In this document: positions 7,598 through 17,797 of the stretch, in pieces | Position numbering within the stretch: position 1 is the stretch's first letter | Layout of the letters: the number at the start of each line of letters is the position of its first letter | Source of the DNA: CAUZIB01 sp963663925 | Lineage (GTDB): Bacteria; Acidobacteriota; Vicinamibacteria; Vicinamibacterales; UBA8438 | NCBI GenBank assembly: GCA_965237405.1 | Contig: OZ250139.1 | Span: forward strand, 3,534,001-3,598,000 | DNA: 64,000 nucleotides | Direction: 5' to 3' | Program-made: the position numbers and the translations under genes | Notes under the pieces: generated by a model | The model's database searches: none | What the model was told of the DNA's origin: nothing | Seen by the model: only the letters and a program-made list of their open reading frames with translations

Positions 7598-8190
7598 AAG
7601 CCTTTGACGTAGGGGAGCGCAGCGGCCATGTTGCGGACGTCGTCAAACTGGTCAAGCAGTAAATCGGTTGCGTCCCACTGACCGTTGAGGAGTGACTCGC
7701 GGGCGACGGACGGCATCCTGACCGGGACCGAAAGGCCATTTGTGGCGATCGACAAGTCGTCAACGCTGAACGCTATCGAGGTATCGGGTGCCTGCTCGAC
7801 GGTGGCCATCAGCGCTTCGATGTCATCAGAGGACACCGTGGCACACGGCAGTCCGAGCGTCGTTGAGTTCCCCAGGAAGATCTCTGAAAACGACTGTCCG
7901 ACGCATGCGCCGATACCCCACCGCTTGAGCGCTTGCGGGGCGTGCTCACGCGACGAGCCGGAGCCGAAGTTTTCGTTGACCAGTAAAATGGCCGCGCCAG
8001 CGTACGCCGGATTCGAGAATGGATGGCTTGGCATCGACTGCCGATCGTCCTCGAATACGTGATCGCCAAGTCCGTCGAACGTGATTGACCTGAGAAACCG
8101 TGCCGGAATGATTCGGTCGGTGTCGATGTTATTGCCACGCACGGGAATGCCGGTGCCTTCGATACGATCGATGCGTCGTATGTCGCTCAC
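7594..8190 (-). CDS. leuD: 3-isopropylmalate dehydratase small subunit
   Basis: LeuD is the swivel subunit that pairs with LeuC to isomerise 2- to 3-isopropylmalate. Motifs are GTGIPVRGNNIDTDRIIPARFL, NENFGSGSSREHAPQAL and GIGACVGQSFSEIFLGN. The start is a GTG at 8188-8190 that overlaps the leuC stop (GTGA), giving MSDIRRIDRIEG and 198 aa. The open frame continues 66 codons upstream inside leuC but that stretch is an out-of-frame shadow of LeuC. Tight overlap indicates coupled translation with leuC. Confidence 0.96.
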   Translation of the reverse strand: MSDIRRIDRIEGTGIPVRGNNIDTDRIIPARFLRSITFDGLGDHVFEDDRQSMPSHPFSNPAYAGAAILLVNENFGSGSSREHAPQALKRWGIGACVGQSFSEIFLGNSTTLGLPCATVSSDDIEALMATVEQAPDTSIAFSVDDLSIATNGLSVPVRMPSVARESLLNGQWDATDLLLDQFDDVRNMAAALPYVKGF

Positions 8191-9584
8191 AACATCTGCC
8201 TCACATCGACGACTTCGCCTTTGATCGCCGCCGCGGCAACCATTGCCGGACTCATGAGCAGTGTCCGACCAGTCGGACTTCCCTGTCGGCCTTTGAAGTT
8301 GCGGTTTGACGACGAGGCACACACTTCGCGTCCGTTCAAGCGGTCTGGGTTCATAGCGAGACACATCGAACAGCCGGCGCCGCGCCATTCAAAGCCGGCC
8401 TCCTGGAAGATCTCGTGCAAGCCTTCCGACTCGGCGGCTGCCCGGATTCCCTTCGAACCAGGCACGACAAGCGCCCTCACGTGCGAGGACACCCGGTGAC
8501 CCTTGACTACACGAGCCGCCTCGCGCAAGTCGGACAACCGCGAGTTCGTGCAGGAGCCGACGAACGCGACATCGACTTTGGTACCTGAAATAGGTGCTCC
8601 AGCGGTAAATCCCATAAACCCAAGCGCTTCACTCAGCGCACCCGCGTCGTCCCCGGCGCTACTCGGAACAGGAATCGATTCCGACACGCGGACCGATTGC
8701 CCCGGATTGATCCCCCACGTGACGCGCGGCTCAATCGTATCGCCATCGATGGTCACATCGTCATCGTACTTCGCATCAGCGTCGGACACCATCGACCGCC
8801 ACCATGTTTTTGCCCGGTCGAATGCATCCTCTTCGGGGGCAAATGGACGGCCTTCGAGATAGGCGAACGTCGTTTCGTCAGGATTGACATAGCCAATCCG
8901 TGCGCCCCCCTCAATCGACATATTGCACAGCGTCATACGCTCATCCATCGACATCCGTTCGACCACCGATCCCCCGTACTCGTAGGCAAAGCCAACCCCT
9001 CCTTGAACGCCCAATCGCGCGATGATCTCAAGGATGACGTCTTTCGCATAGACGCCTGGACCGAGTGCTCCGGTGACAGAGATGCGTCGCACCTTAAGTG
9101 GATCGATCGCGAGGCACTGCGAGGCAAGCACGTCGCGCACCTGCGAGGTGCCGATACCGAACGCCACCGCACCGAAGGCGCCGTGTGTCGAGGTGTGGCT
9201 GTCCCCGCACGCGATCGTAACGCCCGGCTGAGTTAAACCGAGTTCTGGACCGATCACGTGGACGATACCTTGATGGTCGGTGCTGAGATCGGCGAACGGG
9301 ATACCGTGTTCACGCACGTTGCGTTCCAGCGCGATCATCATTTGCTCGGCTAGTGCGTCGGCGAACGGACGCTGCTGGTCGAGAGTGGGGACGATGTGAT
9401 CGACGGTGGCGTAAGTTCGCTCGGGAAACGCGACGCCAATGCCGCGCTGACGAAGCATGTCGAATGCCTGCGGTGTTGTCACTTCATGGATGAGGTGCAA
9501 GCCGATAAACACCTGGGTTTGCCCATTCGGAAGACGCCGTACGGTGTGAAGGTCCCACACCTTCTGGAGAAGGGTCTGACCCAC
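8187..9584 (-). CDS. leuC: 3-isopropylmalate dehydratase large subunit
   Basis: LeuC is the [4Fe-4S] aconitase-family subunit of isopropylmalate isomerase. The three cluster cysteines are visible: Cys345 in FVGSCTNSR and Cys405/Cys408 in GCSMC. Other signatures are DHIVPT, ACGDSHTSTHGAFGAVAFGIG and NMSIEGGARIG. It starts at a GTG (9582-9584) that overlaps by one base the stop of the DUF4340 gene upstream. So leuCD may be read from the transporter-gene promoter, separate from leuAB, which lie beyond the convergent LysR gene. Length 465 aa is normal. Confidence 0.97.
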   Translation of the reverse strand: MGQTLLQKVWDLHTVRRLPNGQTQVFIGLHLIHEVTTPQAFDMLRQRGIGVAFPERTYATVDHIVPTLDQQRPFADALAEQMMIALERNVREHGIPFADLSTDHQGIVHVIGPELGLTQPGVTIACGDSHTSTHGAFGAVAFGIGTSQVRDVLASQCLAIDPLKVRRISVTGALGPGVYAKDVILEIIARLGVQGGVGFAYEYGGSVVERMSMDERMTLCNMSIEGGARIGYVNPDETTFAYLEGRPFAPEEDAFDRAKTWWRSMVSDADAKYDDDVTIDGDTIEPRVTWGINPGQSVRVSESIPVPSSAGDDAGALSEALGFMGFTAGAPISGTKVDVAFVGSCTNSRLSDLREAARVVKGHRVSSHVRALVVPGSKGIRAAAESEGLHEIFQEAGFEWRGAGCSMCLAMNPDRLNGREVCASSSNRNFKGRQGSPTGRTLLMSPAMVAAAAIKGEVVDVRQML

Positions 9585-10891
9585 TAGTTCTCCTCTTTGA
9601 TGTTCTTAAGGAAATGCTCTTTCGGGAGGTGAATACGGTCGTAACTGGTGGCGGCAACCACGTAGTACCAGTTGGCGAAGCGCGCAGCAAGGCGTTCGGC
9701 CTTGTCTTGGCCTTCCTGCACGCGGCGCTTCCATGAGGCGTGGGCATCACTGTCTGGCGCCGACGGCTCTGGCAGCGCGGCCTGGTCGAACGACGCCTCG
9801 ATGAATACATACCGGTTCACGCCAGGACCACTTTCGGCGTTGTCGCTGGTGTCGTCGCCAAGCACTATCGCGTCGCCACGCCCGTAGACGATCTCTCCAA
9901 ACCGAAGCGTGTACAGAACTCCATCGGTTGTGCGAACGAGGAGTTCACCTTCGTTCGACAATAATCCACCGTTCGCCGTCGGGTAAAAACCCTTACGAAT
10001 GATATTTCGAATGTCAACCTGACTGATACGCCCGTCCATGGTTGCGTCGCGAAGGTTACCTGTCATCCCCTCAGGTTTCGGACGAACGCCGGCGATTTCC
10101 ATCCCGATGATTGCACCAACCAGACGGTTCACCTCAACGAAGTTGACCTCCTTACCACTGGGTATGTCAGTCCCGCTCCAGGTGGTTTCGTCTGTTTTGT
10201 TGAGTGTGAACTCGCGTGGTTGTGAGACCGTCCGGGTTGTTTCATCGACCTGATACTCGTTGAGGACGATACGAGCCACCTGGTTGCGCTCGATCTCAAG
10301 CAGATTTTGCTCGATCCAATCCTCGAATGCGGTGGTAATCTCGGCCTCAAACCTCGCCGTGTAGACTCGTTTCTGCTCGGGCACACGCACAAACCGCAAG
10401 CCAGGTCGATTCTCGACTGGGTTGCCAACGATCAGGTCGGCCAGTATTTCGCCATTGGCATCTTTGACAGTCACGCTGGTCCCGCGTCCGACGAGGCTTG
10501 TCGCCGTGAGGTCTGTCGGGTCGATTACACCGAGCGCCTCGTGGTCAGAAATGTTGTCGGATCGGAAATCCTCTTTGAGCAAACTGATGATATCGGCACT
10601 GATATTCGAGAGACGCTCGCGTCCGTCAGCCGGGTAATCATTGTGTGACGAAATGGTCCAGAGCCCGTCGCGATTGGTCACCTGGAACGGCATCGCGACG
10701 GCCTGCGCCTCGTCGAACTCGACGACATTGAGTGTTGCGGCCGCTTCCGGGTCTACAAACTCCGGAAAAAATGACTCGCCAACATCGAAGAATGCATCTG
10801 GAGTTGCCCGACCAGGAGTGCTCACGAACGCCACTATACTGAGCAGCAGCGCGACCCCTACGGCACGAACCGTTTTACTGAGTTCCTCCAC
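9584..10891 (-). CDS. DUF4340-domain envelope protein
   Basis: The 435-aa product starts with a membrane anchor or signal (VRAVGVALLLSIVAFVS) and has the DUF4340 pattern: a repeated beta-rich region with 'VGNPVENRPGLRFVRVPEQKRVYTA', 'WIEQNLLEIERNQVARIVLNEY', and 'LYTLRFGEIVYGR'. DUF4340 proteins are almost always encoded next to a GldG-like ABC auxiliary protein and an ABC ATPase, exactly the neighbours here (10895-13660 and 13638-14441). They probably act together at the inner membrane; the exported substrate is unknown. The gene is 3 bp downstream of the GldG-like gene and abuts leuC. Confidence 0.78.
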   Translation of the reverse strand: MEELSKTVRAVGVALLLSIVAFVSTPGRATPDAFFDVGESFFPEFVDPEAAATLNVVEFDEAQAVAMPFQVTNRDGLWTISSHNDYPADGRERLSNISADIISLLKEDFRSDNISDHEALGVIDPTDLTATSLVGRGTSVTVKDANGEILADLIVGNPVENRPGLRFVRVPEQKRVYTARFEAEITTAFEDWIEQNLLEIERNQVARIVLNEYQVDETTRTVSQPREFTLNKTDETTWSGTDIPSGKEVNFVEVNRLVGAIIGMEIAGVRPKPEGMTGNLRDATMDGRISQVDIRNIIRKGFYPTANGGLLSNEGELLVRTTDGVLYTLRFGEIVYGRGDAIVLGDDTSDNAESGPGVNRYVFIEASFDQAALPEPSAPDSDAHASWKRRVQEGQDKAERLAARFANWYYVVAATSYDRIHLPKEHFLKNIKEEN

Positions 10892-10894
10892 AAT

Positions 10895-13660
10895 CTACTC
10901 CTTGAGTCGACGCGCGGCGGCGGCGGCGGCGCGCTCACGTCTCTGGCGCCTAATGAAAATGAGAATTCCGAGCGCCACGACCGGTACCGGTGGAAGCAAG
11001 ATCGCAAATGTCTTGATCGATGTCTGGATCTGGCGAATCTGTGCCTCCATATTCTCGCGACTCGCCTGGATTCGAGTGTCCTTCTCCATCGTGATGTTGG
11101 TGGACAAGACCTCAAGGCGGCGGTTCTCCAGTTCCTCAAGATTGCGAACCATGATCTGCTTGGTCTGCGCATCGATATCGGTGCGCGCTTGGAGTTCCTC
11201 CACCCGGTCGTTGAGGCGCTGCTGAGCGTCAGTCAAGGCCTCCTCCGCGTCGCCTTCGGCTTGCTGCTCGTCGGCTGTCCGCTGCTCAATGTATTCAGCT
11301 GTCTCTGCTTCAACGCGTTCCAATGTCCGGTGTCGCGCGCGTCGGCTCCGAAGGTCAATGAACGAATCTTCTTCGAGAAGAGTGTCCATGACGTTCAGAA
11401 AGAACGTGATGTTGTCGAAGTTGAGACCGCCAGGAGCCTGTTGGCGAATAGCAAAGAACTGTTCACTGATGAAGTCGAGGTCAGCGATGGCAATGACATC
11501 GATATCGCCTTCAGTTTTCCGTTCGATCTCCGCGGCGAGAAGAGCATCTATGTTGTCAGTGGACTCGTCATCTTCGTGTTCGGAGGTGCCGTCATCCGAG
11601 GATGTTGGCGAACCTGGCGCTGGCTTTCCGGTGAAGCGGACGCGTGCCGCCATAACGTAGTCGTCATTATCCTGACGACGCGGCGGGTTCGGGTTCATCT
11701 GTGGCCCAAACAGTGTGCTACGCACCAGTGAAAAGTACCCGTTGGTACCCGACCTCATCCCTGAACGCAGTAGGGGTTCGAATTCGTAGCGGTCATCGTT
11801 AATTGGCCCCAAGAAGCCCGGATAGAGAAAAACTAGTTCTTGTAGCCGCGATGTCATCGGGGTGTTGACGTTGAACGTCGTGTCGTTCTCGTTCCCCGTA
11901 CCGAGAAAGACGATGTCTTCTGGCATGTGTGCTAATTCGGGATGTGGATTGTAGGTATCCCACACGATGCGAGTTGGCTTCCAGTCGATGCCAAACTGCC
12001 TAATCCACTCGCGTACGTTGCCACGCGGTCCGGGTCGTGGTTGGCCCGGCGGGTAGGTAAACGGATTGCCGTCTCCAACCCATTCCGTTGGTGATAGTCT
12101 CGGATTTAAGGTCAGAAGTGGGTCGACGAGAATCAGTGCCGGCGTGCCGGCACGAATATAGTCAGCAACAAACCCTTGCTCGTCAGTCTGCAGAGATGAC
12201 GGCAAGGGCACCAAGAGCGCATCTACCTCTTGAGTGATCGCCATTTCCGGACTAACTTCAACGACGTCGTATTGCTTCCGCAGCTCAGTGATTACTGACC
12301 ATTGCGGCGCGTACTGGTTTTGTTGGAAATTATTACCGCCGAATAAATTCGCCATGGTTGCGACCACGCCGACGCGCTTTCGCTCGGTGCGCGCTACCAC
12401 GCGGATGCTTCGCATAATCTCGTATTCCGCTGGCAATCCAACGTTGAAGAAGCCGACCACTTGCTCTTCTGCACCACAGGTGAATGCTACGCCGAGAAAA
12501 ACCTGCTCAACCTCAGAGCGCGCCGTGCTGACGTTGCGCACAGGCCGCGGTTCAATCCCGAATGTTTCGCGTGCTTCGCGCGCCGCGTCAGTGAACGGTT
12601 CGGTATCGTGAATTAACACCTCGACACGTGAGCCACCGATAGCATCGATCTCTTCGAGGATGCTGATCAAATTCGACCGAGTTTGCACGAATGGTTCCGG
12701 AACCGATGGGCTGACGTACGCTCGAATAAAAACAGGACGGTCCTCCGGCAGCTCGGTGAGAAGCGCGTGTGTCTCACCGCTCAATGAGTGCAACTGCTCA
12801 GCCGTGACATCGATGCGAACGCTCAGTCGGTTGACGAGCACGCCGACGCTGACCAGCGCTACGGCAAACGCGCTGGCACGCACCGTATGGTGTAACCACA
12901 TCGGATACCCGTCAGCACGCGTCGGCCAGTGTCGCCGGCTCAGAACAAGCACGTTTAAATACAGAAAGAACGCACCGACTGACACGAAGTAGAGAAGCGC
13001 GCTTAGACTGATGATGCCCTTCGCGAAATCATCGAAGTGACGAAAGACACCGAGTGACGCGGCCGTTCGCTCGAGGTCTGGCGCCACGGCAGCAACGACC
13101 GTATCGGGCGCAACGAGACCCGTGCAAAAGAGTCCGGCTACAATAAACGCAACCGTGGCATTCCGCGTCAGTAGCGACGCCACCATGCCGACTGCGATCA
13201 GTGCGGCCCCGATTAACCAATAGCCAACGTAGTTGCTGAGCATCAAACCGAGGTCTGGACTTCCCAGATAAAAGAGCACCAGAACATAGCTGAGCGAGAG
13301 GAGCAGCGACGCCGTGTAGACCCCAAGCACCGCGGCATACTTACCGAGCACTACCTCAACGTCGGCTGCCGGAAGTGTCAGTAGAAGTTCATCGGTTCCA
13401 AGCTTCTTCTCCTCGGACCAGACGCCCATGGTGAGCGCTGGGATAAAAAAGAGGAGGAGGTATGGAAACACTCCGTTCAGCTGATCGAGATTAGCGAGGT
13501 TTTGCAAGAAGAATCGGTCCTGCCAGAATGTCGCGGCCGCGCTCAGAAAGATGAAGAGCGTGATGAAGACGTAACCACTCGGATTGCTGAAGTACATTCG
13601 CAGATCGCGGCGAGCGACCGCTTTGACGACTGCAACGTTAACCGCTCGTTCTGCCGCCAT
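10895..13660 (-). CDS. ABC-2 permease fused to GldG-type auxiliary domain
   Basis: The first 250 residues are a GldF/ABC-2 type permease with six or so membrane helices (FSNPSGYVFITLFIFLS, YLLLFFIPALTMGVWSEEKKLGTDELLLTLP, AAVLGVYTASLLLSLSYVLVLFYLG). A long periplasmic GldG-like domain (LSVRIDVTAEQLHSLSGETHALL, VGVVATMANLFG, PEMAITQEVDALLVPLPSSL) follows, then a coiled-coil stretch and a last C-terminal helix (FAILLPPVPVVALGILIFI). I place the start at 13660; 21 upstream codons overlap the ATPase gene and look unlike the family. The ABC ATPase precedes it with a 23-bp overlap. The GldF-GldG fusion is common outside Bacteroidota; the substrate is unknown. Confidence 0.85.
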   Translation of the reverse strand: MAAERAVNVAVVKAVARRDLRMYFSNPSGYVFITLFIFLSAAATFWQDRFFLQNLANLDQLNGVFPYLLLFFIPALTMGVWSEEKKLGTDELLLTLPAADVEVVLGKYAAVLGVYTASLLLSLSYVLVLFYLGSPDLGLMLSNYVGYWLIGAALIAVGMVASLLTRNATVAFIVAGLFCTGLVAPDTVVAAVAPDLERTAASLGVFRHFDDFAKGIISLSALLYFVSVGAFFLYLNVLVLSRRHWPTRADGYPMWLHHTVRASAFAVALVSVGVLVNRLSVRIDVTAEQLHSLSGETHALLTELPEDRPVFIRAYVSPSVPEPFVQTRSNLISILEEIDAIGGSRVEVLIHDTEPFTDAAREARETFGIEPRPVRNVSTARSEVEQVFLGVAFTCGAEEQVVGFFNVGLPAEYEIMRSIRVVARTERKRVGVVATMANLFGGNNFQQNQYAPQWSVITELRKQYDVVEVSPEMAITQEVDALLVPLPSSLQTDEQGFVADYIRAGTPALILVDPLLTLNPRLSPTEWVGDGNPFTYPPGQPRPGPRGNVREWIRQFGIDWKPTRIVWDTYNPHPELAHMPEDIVFLGTGNENDTTFNVNTPMTSRLQELVFLYPGFLGPINDDRYEFEPLLRSGMRSGTNGYFSLVRSTLFGPQMNPNPPRRQDNDDYVMAARVRFTGKPAPGSPTSSDDGTSEHEDDESTDNIDALLAAEIERKTEGDIDVIAIADLDFISEQFFAIRQQAPGGLNFDNITFFLNVMDTLLEEDSFIDLRSRRARHRTLERVEAETAEYIEQRTADEQQAEGDAEEALTDAQQRLNDRVEELQARTDIDAQTKQIMVRNLEELENRRLEVLSTNITMEKDTRIQASRENMEAQIRQIQTSIKTFAILLPPVPVVALGILIFIRRQRRERAAAAAARRLKE

Positions 13661-14441
13661 TAGGACCCCTACGAAATTCGGGCGATGGACCCATTTCATT
13701 GCCCATCGGCGGCATGCCGCCACCGGTCAGTCGATAGAAAGGCTGTTCGAGCGACCCGTTCTCCTTCAGCTCTTCAACTGAACCATCAAACACCAGCCGC
13801 CCATCGTTAACAAGCAGTAGGCGGTCAGCAATCGCCTCTGCTTCGTGGAGGATGTGCGTCGAGATCAAAAGCGTTTTCGTTCGACCGAGCCGCTGAATAT
13901 TTTTGCGGAACTGTTGGATCTGGTTGGGGTCAAGACCGGCGGTCGGCTCATCCATAATGAGAACGTCTGGGTCGTGCAGTAACGCCTGCGCCATGCCAAC
14001 GCGCTGGCGGTACCCTTTCGAGAGCTTACCAATCGTTTTTTTCATCACTAGCTCAAGCGCGCAGAGTTCCACAACGGTGTCGATGCGTGCCTTAAGCGTC
14101 GCCGGCTCGATTTCGCGCGCCTCACCAAAAAAGCTTAGGAGGTCGAGCGGCGTCATGTCCGGGTACAGCGGTCCGTTCTCGGGGAGGTAGCCTAGTCGCT
14201 TCGACGCATTGATCCTCTGGGTTCGGACGTCGAACCCCGCGATCGACGCGCCGCCCGCGTTCGGCGCCAAATACCCGGTCAGCATCCGCAGTATGGTCGT
14301 CTTTCCTGCTCCGTTCGGCCCGATGAAGGCCACTACCTGCCCCTCGGGAATGGTGAACGAGATGTTGTCCACTGCGACAAAGGGACCGTAGTACTTACTC
14401 AGCCCCCACGCCTCAATCATCGGTCGTGTCAATTCGGTCAT
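13638..14441 (-). CDS. ABC transporter ATP-binding protein (GldA-like)
   Basis: This is a 267-aa ABC ATPase with Walker A GPNGAGKTT (residues 41-49), signature LSKGYRQR (140-147) and Walker B LIMDEPTAGLD (161-171), followed by the H-loop STHILHEA. It drives the permease encoded immediately downstream, with which it overlaps, and resembles GldA/gliding-associated or ABC-2 export ATPases. The C-terminal 25 residues (GGGMPPMGNEMG and on) are Gly/Pro-rich and low complexity. It is the first gene of a run continuing through DUF4340 into leuCD. Confidence 0.92.
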   Translation of the reverse strand: MTELTRPMIEAWGLSKYYGPFVAVDNISFTIPEGQVVAFIGPNGAGKTTILRMLTGYLAPNAGGASIAGFDVRTQRINASKRLGYLPENGPLYPDMTPLDLLSFFGEAREIEPATLKARIDTVVELCALELVMKKTIGKLSKGYRQRVGMAQALLHDPDVLIMDEPTAGLDPNQIQQFRKNIQRLGRTKTLLISTHILHEAEAIADRLLLVNDGRLVFDGSVEELKENGSLEQPFYRLTGGGMPPMGNEMGPSPEFRRGPNGGRTSG

Positions 14442-14474
14442 TTTCGGTCGGGTTCGAGACGCTGCCGCACGTGA

Positions 14475-15353
14475 CTAGCTTCGTTTCTCTGCAAGCGTCC
14501 GTGCCCGGCTAAAGTATCCGGGTGCACTCAGGCCGGCACAAATATCGAAGAAAGCTGGAGTCGGCCCCTTCCATTCCAGCTCATCGACCGTCTCGAAGAC
14601 CGGTACGGTCGTGCAAAGGGTTGCTAGTTGACGAAAAAGAGCCGCGTCCTCTCGCCCGGCGGCGAGGCTGCGGCCAAGTCTGGCGGCGCCCCTCACGTCA
14701 ACGTCCCAGTGACCAGCATCTGTGGGAATCTCCTCAATATGGCCGTAGCGCGCGAGCAGCGTCGAGGCAGACTTGGCACCCCATCCGGGCAGACCGGGAT
14801 ATCCGTCAGCCGCATCTCCCACCAATGCCAGGTAATCGACTATCGACTCGGGTTGTACGCCAAACCGTTTCCGCACACCGGCAGCATCACGCAGCGTGCC
14901 CTCGCGTCGGTCGAACTGGACGACCCGCCGGCCACGAACGCACTGAGCGAGGTCTTTGTCCGGCGTGCAGATGAAGACCTGCTCCACGCGATCGTCGGCC
15001 GCGGCGCACACCGACGCCGAGGCCAACCCATCATCGGCTTCGAACTCGACCATCGGCCACACGACGACCCCCAGTGCACGAAGCGCGTTCTCCAGCGGAT
15101 GAAACTGGATAACCAGAGCCGGATCAATGCCATCACCTGTTTTATAGTCAGAATAGAGGTGGTTCCGGAACGATTCAACCGTGTGATCGGTCGCGACGCC
15201 CAAGTGCGTCACGTCTTCCTCAAGCATCCCGATCACCGAACCAACGACGCCACGCACGGCGCCCGTTTCGCTCCCGCTGGCATCTTTAAGTGACGGCGCG
15301 GCAAAAAAATGTCGGAATAGCTCGTACGTGCCATCGAGCAGGAAGACGTTCAT
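14475..15353 (-). CDS. Stand-alone 5'-3' exonuclease (PolA-type 5'-nuclease domain)
   Basis: The 292-aa protein matches the N-terminal 5'-nuclease domain of DNA polymerase I without polymerase: MNVFLLDGTYELFRHFFA, VEFEADDGLAS, CTPDKDLAQCV, and the H3TH region VDYLALVGDAADGYPGLPGWGAKSASTLLARYG. Acidic metal ligands of the family (Asp in LLDG, EADD, TPDKDLAQ, GDAADGYPG) are present. Such enzymes trim RNA primers and flaps. It lies downstream of rpoD with an inverted repeat between; the last base of the ABC ATPase gene upstream strand lies 33 bp away. Confidence 0.88.
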   Translation of the reverse strand: MNVFLLDGTYELFRHFFAAPSLKDASGSETGAVRGVVGSVIGMLEEDVTHLGVATDHTVESFRNHLYSDYKTGDGIDPALVIQFHPLENALRALGVVVWPMVEFEADDGLASASVCAAADDRVEQVFICTPDKDLAQCVRGRRVVQFDRREGTLRDAAGVRKRFGVQPESIVDYLALVGDAADGYPGLPGWGAKSASTLLARYGHIEEIPTDAGHWDVDVRGAARLGRSLAAGREDAALFRQLATLCTTVPVFETVDELEWKGPTPAFFDICAGLSAPGYFSRARTLAEKRS

Positions 15354-15374
15354 GGGGGAGGAAGGGAATTAGGG

Positions 15375-15436
15375 GTAAGGAGGTAGGAGTGAGGGGATAC
15401 CAGCCTTCGGCCCTATCTCCTCACTACTATCTTATC
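15375..15436. repeat. Long imperfect inverted repeat between rpoD and the nuclease gene
   Basis: The arm at about 15375-15399 (GTAAGGAGGTAGGAGTGAGG...) is an imperfect reverse complement of 15414-15436 (TATCTCCTCACTACTATC...), with a 14-base loop containing CCTTCGG. The arms are nearly pure purine and pyrimidine. It lies just after the rpoD stop, so it could be a terminator or a REP-like element. There is no T-run right after it on the minus strand. Confidence 0.55.
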
Positions 15437-15456
15437 TCTCCTATCTACTTTTCTTC

Positions 15457-17237
<1,781 letters not shown>

Positions 17238-17797
17238 GAGCGCCTAGCGTTCAGTGCCTGACCGCAGTACCATGCGTACCTATAGACCTATAAAGAGTTA
17301 GACGCCAAACGGGAGTGGGTTGTTTCGGAGAACCGCATTTAATTCTAACAGCAAGTTCGAAGAATTTCCGTCTTTTTCGTGTCGTTCGTATCACCTTTCG
17401 GGTATTTACCTGTGTTTCAGTAGAGCCCGAGACGACGGCCACTGCCAGAATGGGAGATGAACCATCGACGGGTCGAACCAACTCCACGGAGCCACGCGAG
17501 CAAAACGACGCTCTGAGCCTGCTGTCCAGGAAAACCCGTATCCATCTCAGAGTCGGTTGGGTAGTGGCCAACCGTACTCCCATTAAGGTCAGGCTAGCAT
17601 TGAACCGATGGGTTGATACGCTCGGACCTTGTTAAAGCTGACCGGTCAACTATTAAATGCCGGCTCTTCGTCTCTGAAACATTCGACGTCAAGCCGACCT
17701 TAGAGGAGTTCCTCAGGTTGCATACCACCTCAAGGAACGAGGAGAGCTGACGCGGCCCACCCCAAATGCCGCCCATCGGATCGCGACGACGAACCCT
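17238..17797. other. Intergenic 560 bp between ahcY and rpoD
   Basis: No ORF here has family resemblance or a convincing start; the 106-aa frame at 17315-17635 is low-complexity and unsupported. The right part presumably holds the ahcY terminator and the left part the rpoD promoter, but I see no consensus promoter or T-run hairpin I would defend. No RNA gene was recognised. Confidence 0.4.

Noticed and set aside
17315..17635. 106-codon plus-strand frame in the rpoD-ahcY gap
   Set aside because: No ribosome site, no recognisable domain, low-complexity translation.
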